Counted from the stretch's first letter, positions 9,566 through 19,619 are shown. The stretch: DNA of 64,000 bases from Planctomycetota bacterium (GCA_021819825.1 JAKAEZ010000007.1:1-64000); one strand, 5' to 3'. The notes: generated by a model from the letters alone, not told the origin. Translations and numbers: made by a program.

Positions 9566-9952
9566 CTATTTCTTGGTATAAACGGGCCTGATCCCCGCCA
9601 GCATGGGATAATGTTTTGCGTTAAGTGTGCAGAGTTTCGCGTTCTCGCTTTGAGCGGTCGCCGCGATTATGGCGTCAGCCAGGCCAACGCCATGCGATTT
9701 CCCGAAATCCCGTTTCAGCAGACCGCCGGCCAGCGCGATGTGGGCAGTAACGGGTACCACCCGGAATAATGAAATCACGTTATCGAGTATTTCCTGCTCT
9801 GGCCCGTCTCTGACACCCACATACAACTCGGCGACGGTAATGGATGACAGGATAATATGATCGGCGTATTTCTTAATGAATTTCACCGCCTCCGCATAGC
9901 CGCGAAGATAATCAACCATCACATCCGTGTCGACAAGAATCCGTTGGGTCAC
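9566..9952 (-). CDS. vapC: PIN-domain toxin VapC
   Basis: ILVDTDVMVDYLRG...SSITVAELYVG...LADAIIAATA...LCTLNAKHYPML; GTG start just downstream of vapB. Confidence 0.82.
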   Translation of the reverse strand: MTQRILVDTDVMVDYLRGYAEAVKFIKKYADHIILSSITVAELYVGVRDGPEQEILDNVISLFRVVPVTAHIALAGGLLKRDFGKSHGVGLADAIIAATAQSENAKLCTLNAKHYPMLAGIRPVYTKK

Positions 9953-9956
9953 GGTT

Positions 9957-10190
9957 TTAACCCCGATCCCATTGGGAACGCAGGCGTGGAACGCTCGGTA
10001 ATTCCCTGCGTTTTGCCCACATCCCCGCAGCTTGATCCAACACCATGGCCTTTCGCTGTGCACTGAATTGCTCGATCAGGCGATCCACCGCCTCGCGCAT
10101 TAAATCACTTTGGTTCCGGCCCGTTGCCAGTGATAAAGCAGCCAAACCGTCGCGTTCCTGCGGTGTCAGATAGAGTTGCGTTCGCACCAT
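9957..10190 (-). CDS. vapB: Ribbon-helix-helix antitoxin VapB-like
   Basis: MVRTQLYLTPQERDGLAALSLATGRNQSDLMREAVDRLIEQF (RHH); adjacent to VapC. Confidence 0.75.
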   Translation of the reverse strand: MVRTQLYLTPQERDGLAALSLATGRNQSDLMREAVDRLIEQFSAQRKAMVLDQAAGMWAKRRELPSVPRLRSQWDRG

Positions 10191-10205
10191 CGCGCGACCT
10201 CCAAA

Positions 10206-10224
10206 GTATACACCTATAGTATAC
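10206..10224 (-). promoter_or_regulatory. Candidate VapB operator
   Basis: Two GTATAC palindromic half-sites (10206-10211, 10219-10224) 16-34 bp upstream of the vapB start. Confidence 0.35.
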
Positions 10225-10249
10225 ATTACCTTGACCCGCTTAACAAGGC

Positions 10250-10653
10250 AGGTAATAAGATTGAATCGTCATCCGGTGCCGGTCCAAAGTGCATCGATTA
10301 GAATCGCCCAGCAATCCGGGCCGAAGGGAAGTGTTTCATGGCCGTTGTACAGAATAACGCCGCGCAGAAAGTTTTGCCCCGCGGCTTGGCGAAGCACCTC
10401 CATACCGCGCAAATCAGCTTTAGAACCCACCCGGATCAGTACGGGCAGCGGCAAGCGTGGCGGCATCATCAAGCGATAGATAACGCCGCCCCGTCTTTTC
10501 CGAAAGCATTTTCACAAGCGTACTTTTGCCGGCCTGCCGAGGCCCTTGGATATAAACGGCAGGCGTATCAAGCAGTGCGGTTTCGAAGAGCGGTGTAATG
10601 GATCGTTGAACCAACATATTGGAATAATAACCTTTTTTGTGGTTGAATATCAA
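10250..10653 (-). pseudogene. DUF4143-type AAA ATPase with a large internal deletion
   Basis: N-terminus MLVQRSITPLFETALLDTPAVYIQGPRQAGKSTLVKMLSEKTGRRYLSLDD (Walker A). Then a frame change directly into the C-terminal DLRGMEVLRQAAGQNFLRGVILYNGHETLPFGPDCWAILIDALW; the central domain is missing. Confidence 0.7.
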
Positions 10654-11038
10654 CCGCTTTGTGGTGGAATTTCAGCCATTGACGACACTACATAACGGAG
10701 AAGGCATGGATCGACCAAGAAATAGGCCCTGATATAGCTATTTATGCTTGATTTCTAATGATAGGATCACAAAAATTCACGGTGGATTGGAATTGGCAGA
10801 ACTGCCAACGAGCAGTTGTGGCGCGGATTTTTACCCCAAGCCGATACCTTGGAGCGCGAATGGATAACACGGCGAGATTACTGCCTGCCATGGGACGGCG
10901 TTTAGGTTAGGTAATTATGCCGCCCGCCGCAGTCCCCGAGACAACCGCTGTAAAACCCACAGCTATTCACTGAAGCCAACTGGGTTGCGGATATATCCCC
11001 GTTTCATTCACCAATCCTAATGTGTAGGCTGGACACAG

Positions 11039-11728
11039 CTAACTGCTTTTTCGTGCGGACAAGGCGAGGGCTGCGGGAAAGTCAACGGTGTTGACCGTGA
11101 CGGAAGAAAAGCCAGCCTGAAGAACATACGTCCACATGTCGGCACCAAATTCTGTCTGAACGACGAAATCGTCGGTCGCGGTTTGGGGCGAGCCATGGAA
11201 GCTCTTCGGCAAACCGGCACGGCTGCGGGTAAGTCGTCCAATGATCGTTGGCACTGTGAAGCACACCCAGCCGCACGGGCGGAGCACCCGACGGCACTCC
11301 ATCAGGGCGTGTACCGGGTTTAGGACATGCTCCAAGGTGTCAGAATGTACGACCATATCAAACGTATTACTGGGATATGGCAGGGCGTGAATATCGACCG
11401 CTGGGTAAACGGCCAGCACGTGCCCAGGTAGCAGCCGCAGCGTCGGACTTAGGTGCCCCGCCTCGTTAATTTCCAATACTGTCAGGGTGCTAGGCTCGGG
11501 TTGCGTTACATAGGCCTGCAGCGTCAAATCCGTTCGCAGGACTCTGCGAATGGCGTCTGCCAATGCGATTGAACGAAGGTTTGATCCGCAATGGGAGCAT
11601 GATGTACCCTGCTGCCTGTCGACGTACGCTCTTTCGTTTGGGGCCAAGTGCCATTCGGCTGCCAGAGAATCCCACAGCACCGTTGTATGAGTAAATTTAT
11701 TGCCGCCGCAGACCGCGCACGTAATCAT
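11039..11728 (-). CDS. Zn-ribbon-containing class I SAM-dependent methyltransferase
   Basis: N-terminal CAVCGGN...CSHCGSNLRS; HALPYPSNTFDMVVHSDTLEHVLNPVHALMECRRVLRPCGWVCFTVP. Confidence 0.75.
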   Translation of the reverse strand: MITCAVCGGNKFTHTTVLWDSLAAEWHLAPNERAYVDRQQGTSCSHCGSNLRSIALADAIRRVLRTDLTLQAYVTQPEPSTLTVLEINEAGHLSPTLRLLPGHVLAVYPAVDIHALPYPSNTFDMVVHSDTLEHVLNPVHALMECRRVLRPCGWVCFTVPTIIGRLTRSRAGLPKSFHGSPQTATDDFVVQTEFGADMWTYVLQAGFSSVTVNTVDFPAALALSARKSS

Positions 11729-12212
11729 GTCAATATTCGTCCCATGTTCAGCCCAACGCCGTTGATTAAGTCAACCGTCCAGCATACGTTTTACATTCAG
11801 AACATCCGCAATAATTCGACGAGGTGCCAACCGACAGCACGAATCTAAGGCGTAAGTCAGCCTTGGCATCAATTTGCAACTGGGGCGTTACAGGCATTCA
11901 CCACCGGACCAAACGCCGAGTAAAGGGAGGATTGTATCGGCTGGATTCGGGCACCGCAATTAAGGAAATATTCATGGAAATATTCAGGTCGACGATTCCG
12001 CCCGAGGGCCTCGCCAGCCCCTTGGCGATGGGTGCCGGCTGTTGGGCATCGGCTTTGACCGGGCTGGTGGTTGATGATAGCATTTTGCAAAGACGATGCT
12101 CTTGATGGGAACCGTATGGCTTAGTAATCATTAAGATCGCGCAGACGCCTCGGTGGCGTTACGTCTATATGCCGGGTGGCGGCCAGCGCCCGGGCACTCG
12201 CGGGAGTACTTC

Positions 12213-15200
12213 ATGTCGGATGTTCCAGAGCTTCCATTCACAGGGGAGCGTTACGTTCCGGGAATCCATGGACAAATTGAGCTTGAGCACAGACACCGAT
12301 ATTACATGGCACGGCAACTTGCCGCGGGCAAGCGTGTGTTGGATATTGCATGCGGCGAGGGGTATGGGACGGACATTCTGGCTGCGACGGCGGCTTGCGT
12401 GGTCGGGGTAGACATTGACGCGCAGACGGTCGAGCACGCGCGCAAAAGGTATGTGCGTGAGAATCTTTCATTCGCTGTCGGGGCCTGTGAACAGATTCCG
12501 CTTCCGGATCGGTCAGTAGACCTGGTAGTGAGCTTTGAAACGCTCGAGCACACAGACCAGCACGAGCAAATGCTTTCAGAAATCACGCGCGTTTTGACAC
12601 TGGATGGGGTTCTTCTGGTTTCCACGCCTAACCGCGCGATATACCGCGCGGCGGGCGGTCTGCCCAATCCGTTCCACATGAAGGAGCTGGAGCTAACCGA
12701 GTTTACCGAGCTTCTCGGGCGCTACTTCGCAAACACACAACCCTTCGGACAACGCGTGGCTTACGGATCCCTGATTGCCCATCTGGAAGGCCGGCGCTCG
12801 CTGAACGAATTCTTGGCGGTAAATGGAGGTGCCATTTGGGGACCCGAGGGTCCCGAAAATTGGTGGCGCTATTTTCTAATGGCCGCAAGCAACGCCGTGC
12901 TCCCAGAGTTTCCTGTCGGCCTGGTTGGGTTTGCAGCCACAGAGGATTATGAAAATGGAGTAATCACGCGTCTATACAACTCGGAAGTGCACCTCCAATC
13001 ACAATTGACGGCCCGAGAACACGATCTCCAGGAGTTGGCGCGGTCCAATGGCGACATGCGGGCGGAACTGGGCGAGAAGGACCTGGCCATCGTCAAACTG
13101 CAAACCGAAATAAATCAACGCGACGAGACGATTGCTTCTTTCCAGGATCAGGCTTACAGGCGTGATGAATTGGTCAAAACTCTGCAGGAGCAACAGTGTC
13201 AATATTCCGCAGAACTGGAGCGGCTAACGGCGCTTTCGGCGTCAAAGGCAATTGATCTGGCGGATAAGGAACGTGATCTTGGAAAATTGGCGCAGTTACA
13301 CAGTGAATTGCGGAGGGAACTGGATCGGCAGAATTTGGCGATCGCAGACTTACGGGCCGAGGCTCAAAAACGCGATGAATTCGTTAGGCATTTGCAGGAG
13401 CAACAACGCCAATCTTCCGCCGACCTGGAGTACCTAAGGGCCGCCTCTTCGTGGAAGACGGCCGAACTGGAAGCCAAAACAGTCAGCATGGTTAGTTCGC
13501 TTTCCTGGCGGCTAACCCGCCCGGTCCGAGAAGTGCAGCGCTGGGTACGGAGGCTCATAAAGGGGTTAAAGATCCTCCGAAAACAGACCCGGCCCGTTCG
13601 CTATTTTTTGATGGCAAAAAAAATGCCCAAGGAGTATCGGGGGAGGAAGGCCCATATTTCCCAAGAGGTGCCGAAGAGGGAAGCCACACAATGGGGGGCT
13701 TCCACCGCCGCCTTTGCACCGTGCATCTCAGTGATAGTTCCGAATTATAACCACGCAAAATATCTGAGGGATCGACTGGATTCGATTTATCATCAGTCCT
13801 ATCCGAACATCGAAGTCATCCTGCTCGATGACGCGTCGGCTGATGGGAGTGTTGCAATTCTTAAGGAATATGCCGAGCGCTACAGGCAAAATACTCGGCT
13901 GATTTGCAATACCCATAACTCCGGTTCACCTTTCGCTCAATGGAAAAAAGGAATGGAAATGGCGCGGGGGGAACTAATATGGATTGCCGAATCGGATGAC
14001 AATTCCGAATCCGGATTCCTTTCAGAACTGGTGCCGATGTTTACAAATTCGGCTGTGACTTTGGCTTTCTGCAAAACACTATTCATTGACGACGGCGGAA
14101 AGGTAGTCTGGTCCACCGATGAATACTTGCACAACGTCGCCCCGGAGCTCTGGCAGAGATCGTTTGTCATGGGTGCCGCTACGCTTGTGCCGAGGGCATG
14201 GGTCGCGAAAAATATCATACCAAATGTCGGTTCCGCAATATTCCGAAAACCCCTTGACTTATCGAAGCTCTGTGCCCTGGGCTGGACTAATTTTAAAGTC
14301 TGTGGTGATTGGATATTCTACCTTAACATTTGTCGAGGTGGATTGGTTGGCTACTCGGAAAAGCCCATGAACCTTTATCGGCTGCACAGCGCCAACACCT
14401 CGGTAAATTTACACAAAGATGAGAGATTCTACCGTGAGCACGCGGATGTGCTGCGTTTCGCCCAGCAATACTACCATATCGCCCCGGACGATTGCCAACG
14501 CCACATGGACACAGTCGCGGCGCTTTGGAGATTAAACCGCCCGCAGGATCCGCTCGATTTTATTACTAACGAATATCGCGAACTCATGGTCCCGAAAAGC
14601 CACCGGCTCAATATCATGATCTGCGGCTTTGCGCTGACTTCCGGCGGAGGCGAGACATTCCCAACCGTACTGGCAAACGGGCTGCGTGATCTGGGTTGCA
14701 ACGTGACCTTTTGCAATTTTAACAGGGAGCCAACAATTCAGGCAGTCCGCAAACGCATCCGATCGGATATACCGGTGGTCGAAATCAGCGATCCTTCGCA
14801 GCTTCCGCAGTTGGTTGATGATATGAAGATTGATGTAATCCATACCCACCATGCGTGGGTGGATGTAGCGGTCGCCGACCTGCTGCAAACCAACAGCCGC
14901 TGCGCATTCATATGTACAACTCACGGAATGTACGACATGATGGACGGCCCCGAAATTTATCGCATTATTGCGCTGCTTGAGAAACGCGTTGACCGCTTCT
15001 GCTACGCGGCTGAAAAAAATCTGAAAAATTTTCCACCCCAGTTTCTCGTTGAGAAACGATTTACCAATATTCCAAATGCTGCGGAAATCCGCTCAATTTC
15101 GTCGGTATCGCGCGGCGACTTGGGAATTCCCGAGTCGGCATTTGTGGTATGTCTGATCAGCCGGGCAATTCCGGAGAAGGGGTGGCTTGAAGCCATCGCG

Positions 15201-15746
15201 GCCTGTACTGCGGCGAGGAACATCACCGGGAGGGACATTCACCTGCTGCTGGTCGGGAACGGACCCGAATCCGACCGTTTACTGGCCAAGGGAACGGAAA
15301 AACACGTTCACGTTCTTGGATTCCGCGATGACGTGCTTGAATTATTTAAACTTGCGGACACGGGACTTCTACCATCTCGCTTCGCCGGCGAGAGCTTTCC
15401 CCTGGTGCTCTTGGAATGCCTGGCCGCAGGTCGTCCAATGATCGCCACGGATATCGGCGAGATAAAGCGTATTATGTCAAGCTCCACCGGCCCGGCGGGC
15501 ATAATTCTCAGACTCGAGGGAGGCCAAATTCCGACTACCCAACTGGCGGAAAGCATTGGCAAGCTCGCGACAGATTCTGATTTATTGAGAGAATTGGGTT
15601 CTCGCACATCTGAACTCAGTGCTAAATTCAGCGTGCGAGCCGTAGCGAAAGGCTATCTTTCAGCCTATATCGCCTCATTCGTAGCACGGAATTCCGGTAA
15701 CACTCACGATATCCTGGATGACGAAATTCTGGCCGATTCTTTATGA
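12213..15746 (+). CDS. Multidomain SAM methyltransferase - coiled coil - GT2 - GT4 glycosyltransferase
   Basis: VLDIACGEGYGTDILA (MT), duplicated coiled-coil region, CISVIVPNYNHAKYLRDRLDSIYHQSYPNIEVILLDDAS (GT2), SRAIPEKGWLEAI...LPSRFAGESFPLVLLECLAAGRPMIATDIG (GT4). Confidence 0.85.
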   Translation: MSDVPELPFTGERYVPGIHGQIELEHRHRYYMARQLAAGKRVLDIACGEGYGTDILAATAACVVGVDIDAQTVEHARKRYVRENLSFAVGACEQIPLPDRSVDLVVSFETLEHTDQHEQMLSEITRVLTLDGVLLVSTPNRAIYRAAGGLPNPFHMKELELTEFTELLGRYFANTQPFGQRVAYGSLIAHLEGRRSLNEFLAVNGGAIWGPEGPENWWRYFLMAASNAVLPEFPVGLVGFAATEDYENGVITRLYNSEVHLQSQLTAREHDLQELARSNGDMRAELGEKDLAIVKLQTEINQRDETIASFQDQAYRRDELVKTLQEQQCQYSAELERLTALSASKAIDLADKERDLGKLAQLHSELRRELDRQNLAIADLRAEAQKRDEFVRHLQEQQRQSSADLEYLRAASSWKTAELEAKTVSMVSSLSWRLTRPVREVQRWVRRLIKGLKILRKQTRPVRYFLMAKKMPKEYRGRKAHISQEVPKREATQWGASTAAFAPCISVIVPNYNHAKYLRDRLDSIYHQSYPNIEVILLDDASADGSVAILKEYAERYRQNTRLICNTHNSGSPFAQWKKGMEMARGELIWIAESDDNSESGFLSELVPMFTNSAVTLAFCKTLFIDDGGKVVWSTDEYLHNVAPELWQRSFVMGAATLVPRAWVAKNIIPNVGSAIFRKPLDLSKLCALGWTNFKVCGDWIFYLNICRGGLVGYSEKPMNLYRLHSANTSVNLHKDERFYREHADVLRFAQQYYHIAPDDCQRHMDTVAALWRLNRPQDPLDFITNEYRELMVPKSHRLNIMICGFALTSGGGETFPTVLANGLRDLGCNVTFCNFNREPTIQAVRKRIRSDIPVVEISDPSQLPQLVDDMKIDVIHTHHAWVDVAVADLLQTNSRCAFICTTHGMYDMMDGPEIYRIIALLEKRVDRFCYAAEKNLKNFPPQFLVEKRFTNIPNAAEIRSISSVSRGDLGIPESAFVVCLISRAIPEKGWLEAIAACTAARNITGRDIHLLLVGNGPESDRLLAKGTEKHVHVLGFRDDVLELFKLADTGLLPSRFAGESFPLVLLECLAAGRPMIATDIGEIKRIMSSSTGPAGIILRLEGGQIPTTQLAESIGKLATDSDLLRELGSRTSELSAKFSVRAVAKGYLSAYIASFVARNSGNTHDILDDEILADSL

Positions 15747-15755
15747 GGAAATCCA

Positions 15756-15790
15756 ATGAGGAAACTCTTGCGATCTCTTTATTTCCTCAT
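15756..15790 (+). terminator. Possible hairpin downstream of the multidomain GT gene
   Basis: ATGAGGAAA ... TTTCCTCAT, 9-bp arms; no strong U-tract. Confidence 0.3.
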
Positions 15791-15833
15791 GATAAACCGC
15801 GTTAACTGTTAACATGGACCCGCAGGATGAAAT

Positions 15834-16058
15834 GTGTTCGTCGGCGTCATTGAGGACGTGCTGGGCGTGGCCATTACCCGGCGTTACCTGCCCGGGCGGC
15901 CATTCGATGTTCCAATCAGCATCTTGGACAACTCCCTGATCAGGCGGGAAATGGATTGGTCACCAAGGGTTTCATTGTGCGACGGAATCGCCCGCACCGC
16001 CGCGTGGCTGCGGCGGGAGTTGCAGGAATCTGGCGGCGGTCACAAACAGAACATCTGA
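15834..16058 (+). pseudogene. C-terminal remnant of an NAD-dependent sugar epimerase/dehydratase
   Basis: EDVLGVAITRRYLPGRPFDVPISILDNSLIRREMDWSPRVSLCDGIARTAAWLRR matches the SDR/GalE C-terminus; no Rossmann N-terminus present. Confidence 0.6.
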
Positions 16059-16240
16059 AGATAACTGCCGAGCATTTTCCGGCACGTTCGTGCCAGTGGT
16101 GCTGTCTGCGGCAATGAAACGCCTTTCACACCACTGTGCCCATAGGATCGCTAAGACGACTAGAACTACCGGATATAGACCCTACCTCAGCATCATCGTT
16201 GAAACAATGGAGGTTGGACACCGTCGCATTAAGCACCCAC

Positions 16241-18412
16241 TTATGCGATGTCGGGGGCCAATGACGCACCCGCAGGAATTGGTTCACTTATTTCCGCAGA
16301 GGCATTGATCAACTGCGTCTCGTACAGCCTCCGATACGGCGGGCAGCTTGTGAACAGTTCCTGATGCGTGCCGCAGCCGACGATTCGCCCGGCATCCAGG
16401 CATACCACCAGGTCCGCGGACATCACCGTGCTGAAGCGATGGGCGATGATAAAGGTGGTGCGGTCACGCATGAAGTCTTCCAAAGCTAAGGAGATTTTCG
16501 CTTCACTGTCGGAATCCACCTGACTCATCGCTTCATCAAGTATTAAAATGGCCGGGTCACGTAAAATGGCCCTAGCCAAGGCGATGCGCTGCCGCTGCCC
16601 GCCGGAAAGCCGGGCACCGCCCTGTCCTACTTGCGTCTGGTAGCCCTGGGGCAAATCACGGGCGAATTCATCCACATAGCTGCGCCGGGCAGCTTGCATA
16701 ATCTGGTCATGGTCGGCTTGGCGCATTCCATAAGCGATATTGTTGTACAGCGTATCGGAGAACAAGACTGTTTCCTGAGTCACCAGGCCGATCTGCCGCC
16801 GCAGGGAATTTACGGATACCGTGGCGGTATCAACGCCATCAATAAGAATTCGGCCCTCGGTAGGAATATACAGTCGGGGCAAAAGAGAAAGCAGCGTGGT
16901 TTTACCCGAGCCATTGCTCCCCACCACCGCAACCATCTGGCCGCGAGGAATCGTTATATTAATATCCTGCAAGACCCATTCATCGTGGCCGGGATATTTG
17001 AAGGAAATATTCTCGAACTGTACCGCCTGCGTATGACGCGGCAGTCTGGGCAAGCTCGGCGATAAATTTGGCTCCGGTGGAAGATCGATAATTTCAAAAC
17101 AGCGCTGGGCAGCCGAATTGGCAATCTGCACCTGGCTGTTAATATCATTGAGTTTCCGCAGGGGTTCAAAAATGGCAATCAGGCAAGCCAGCATCAGGAA
17201 AAATTCGTCGCGCCCAATGACATGGTGGAATGTCAACTCCGCCGCCCACATCAACGGTATGCTTACTAAGATGATCGACATGGTTTCAAACATGGGGCGA
17301 GATAGCGCAATGTAATGCTGCAAATGGCGAATGGCTTTGAACAAATCACGATTCGCTTTTGCAAAGCGCCGCCGTTCGTAACCGGCACCTGAATAGGCCT
17401 TGATTACGCGTATGGACTCCAGCGACTCGCTACTAATTCCCACAACCGCCGACCAACCCTGTAGCTGCATACCGCCCATATTCATCATTTTCTTGCCATA
17501 TTTGCGGATCACCACGCCCATGGCCGGCAATATCAGCAGCATGGCCACAAACATCTGCCAATCCACCATGACCGCCAGAATCGCCACGCCTAATGATTTT
17601 GTCGGCTCCAAAATCGCCTTCCCCAGCACAGTTCCCAAACCGCCGGCGACAAAGGTCGTATCTACGTTGACTCTGCTGACCAGGTCATGCGTGCCTTGGT
17701 TAGCGGTATAAGACAGCGGCAAATCCAAGATATGATTAAAAAGTTTGCGTCGCAGATCAACAATAACTTTATTGGCCACCACACCGCTGATAAAACTCTG
17801 AAGATAACGGAATGTACTGCCCACAATGCACAAACCGATAAAGACCATGACCACCCAAAACAGGCTCCAGATTCGGCGTTGCGGCATAAGCTTCACAGCC
17901 GACGCCCAGAGCCGCGTACTCCATTTCACCGGCGGAAGTGTCGCAGAAAGCGTTCGCGGAGCGGAGCCATCGTTAGCTGTTACAGTTAATTGCGCAGTGC
18001 TGCCCGGCGTGGCATTGGCTAACAGCGCCATCATTTGGAGCCAGGAATCGGCTGACCCCGTTGTCTGCCCAGTGGGTGAAATAATCCGCACGCTACGAAT
18101 TTGATCGCCAATTTGAATGCTATGCAAAGGCGTCTGGGCCTTGGCACCAACGCCAAGAATGCTGATGGCCAGTTTTCCCTTGCGGGCACTGGCAGTCAGC
18201 CCCAAGGTTTGGATGTGCAGGCGTTGCTGGGTGAGGGTCTGATCCCGCCAGCCATGGACCCCTTCCGCACCCATAAAAATTTTCATTACTGGATAAAGTG
18301 TTGCGACTCCGGACGCGTAGGACAAACTCACGCCGATGGCACACAAAAACGAAAATACAATCTGCCAGCGGTAGGGCCACGCGCCCCGCATCAATCGCCA
18401 AAATGGTTTCAT
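16241..18412 (-). CDS. MsbA-like ABC exporter (TMD-NBD fusion)
   Basis: VAVVGSNGSGKTTLLSLL Walker [17 protein letters not shown] signature, AILILDEAMSQVD Walker B. Start MKPFWRLMRGAWPYRW. Confidence 0.88.
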   Translation of the reverse strand: MKPFWRLMRGAWPYRWQIVFSFLCAIGVSLSYASGVATLYPVMKIFMGAEGVHGWRDQTLTQQRLHIQTLGLTASARKGKLAISILGVGAKAQTPLHSIQIGDQIRSVRIISPTGQTTGSADSWLQMMALLANATPGSTAQLTVTANDGSAPRTLSATLPPVKWSTRLWASAVKLMPQRRIWSLFWVVMVFIGLCIVGSTFRYLQSFISGVVANKVIVDLRRKLFNHILDLPLSYTANQGTHDLVSRVNVDTTFVAGGLGTVLGKAILEPTKSLGVAILAVMVDWQMFVAMLLILPAMGVVIRKYGKKMMNMGGMQLQGWSAVVGISSESLESIRVIKAYSGAGYERRRFAKANRDLFKAIRHLQHYIALSRPMFETMSIILVSIPLMWAAELTFHHVIGRDEFFLMLACLIAIFEPLRKLNDINSQVQIANSAAQRCFEIIDLPPEPNLSPSLPRLPRHTQAVQFENISFKYPGHDEWVLQDINITIPRGQMVAVVGSNGSGKTTLLSLLPRLYIPTEGRILIDGVDTATVSVNSLRRQIGLVTQETVLFSDTLYNNIAYGMRQADHDQIMQAARRSYVDEFARDLPQGYQTQVGQGGARLSGGQRQRIALARAILRDPAILILDEAMSQVDSDSEAKISLALEDFMRDRTTFIIAHRFSTVMSADLVVCLDAGRIVGCGTHQELFTSCPPYRRLYETQLINASAEISEPIPAGASLAPDIA

Positions 18413-18417
18413 TAATG
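18339..18417 (-). repeat. Direct-repeat copy A (5' end of ABC exporter)
   Basis: 79 bp GCACACAAAAACGAAAATACAATCTGCC...TTTCATTAATG, one mismatch to copy B at 19294-19372; weaker similarity continues upstream. Confidence 0.9.
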
Positions 18418-18602
18418 TTTCCTGGATACCATCTAACAAAGTTAGATTGTAGCAAATTTGGAGCTGGATTGGAATGGCGGTGCGGATCAACGACGGGGGT
18501 ATCTAAATACCACTGATGGCAGTGCCTTGCAGTGCGTCCACTACAAAATATTGTCCTTGCAGGCGGGATGAGTTTATTGCGCACAACGGGCCGATGGATA
18601 AA

Positions 18603-19029
18603 TCACGTCAAATCCAGTTGATCAAGCAGGGCAATATGAACACCCATATTATCGACAAACGACTTGTCGTTCGTAAGAAAACTTTCACACCCCTCCGATT
18701 TTGCAGTGGCAAGGGGAATTGCGTCCGGGAGCTTCAGCGAGGTTGTCGCACGAAGATGTGAGGCTGCGATCAGGATATCCATGGTGATCGGAACCATTCG
18801 CATTGCGCGCGAAGGCTGGAGAAATTGGAGATAGGCCGCCTCCAAGGCCGCATTTTCCCTCCTTTTTGGGTTTTACCAGAACCTCCGCCAATGTTAGTTC
18901 ACTTGTCGCAACGGTTAATTCTCCCCGGTCCATAGCGGCCAGAATATTCCGAAGCGCCTGCCCCGACTGGGCAAACCCTTCCAGCACATGGATAACGATG
19001 TTGGCGTCGAAATACGTCAGGCCTCCCAA
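18603..19029 (-). pseudogene. Frameshifted PIN-domain toxin (VapC-like)
   Basis: LTYFDANIVIHVLEG...LTVATSELTLAEVLVKPKK in one frame, then ITMDILIAASHLRATTSLKLPDAIPLATAKSEGCESFLTNDKSF in another; break near 18845. Confidence 0.7.
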
Positions 19030-19038
19030 TGCCCTGAT

Positions 19039-19272
19039 TTACGCTTCCCATCTGTCACGCTCCGCGCGAAGGAAAGTGTCCACCTCCGCCGGATTGGCGA
19101 AGGCCCCTCGGCCCGAGCCGAAACTTGCCAAATAGCTTCCATTTGTTGGAGCCGGCACGGAAGCCAACAACACAATCACCTCCGCCCGACTGCCGACCGG
19201 CAGTTCGTTGCTGACCAAGTCTACTCGCCCGCCCGGTTGAATTGTAACGAATCGCCGAATCGCTCGCACCAT
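19039..19272 (-). CDS. VapB-like antitoxin upstream of the frameshifted PIN gene
   Basis: MVRAIRRFVTIQPGGRVDLVSNELPVGSRAEVIVLLAS...FANPAEVDTFLRAERDRWEA; typical position for an antitoxin. Confidence 0.55.
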   Translation of the reverse strand: MVRAIRRFVTIQPGGRVDLVSNELPVGSRAEVIVLLASVPAPTNGSYLASFGSGRGAFANPAEVDTFLRAERDRWEA

Positions 19273-19293
19273 AAAAACATCCGAACACCGGTT

Positions 19294-19372
19294 GCACACA
19301 AAAACGAAAATACAATCTGCCAGCGGTAGGGCCATGCGCCCCGCATCAATCGCCAAAATGGTTTCATTAATG
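19294..19372 (-). repeat. Direct-repeat copy B (orphan copy of the ABC exporter 5' end)
   Basis: Same 79 bp as 18339-18417 with one mismatch; would encode MKPFWRLMRGAWPYRWQIVFSFLCA. Confidence 0.9.
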
Positions 19373-19619
19373 GTTCCCGTTAGCCTTCTAACCAACCAGA
19401 AATTATAACAAACTTAGAGCCGGATTGGAATGCGAATACGCGGATTAACCACGGGTTCACCACAACGACACAACGGCAGGACGCTGGGATCAAGGAACAA
19501 TGATCAATGCAATCCCTGCCCCTTGAATTAACGCCTTCCAGGTTCCAGGTTCCAGCCGCATGGGCGCGGGTGATCCGCGACAACAAGGCAGGCTCCCGGT
19601 AACGGAAAGCGGCGGATAA

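Noticed and set aside
11824-12131. Short ORFs on both strands between the methyltransferase genes
   Set aside because: No conserved motif, overlapping frames; likely non-coding.
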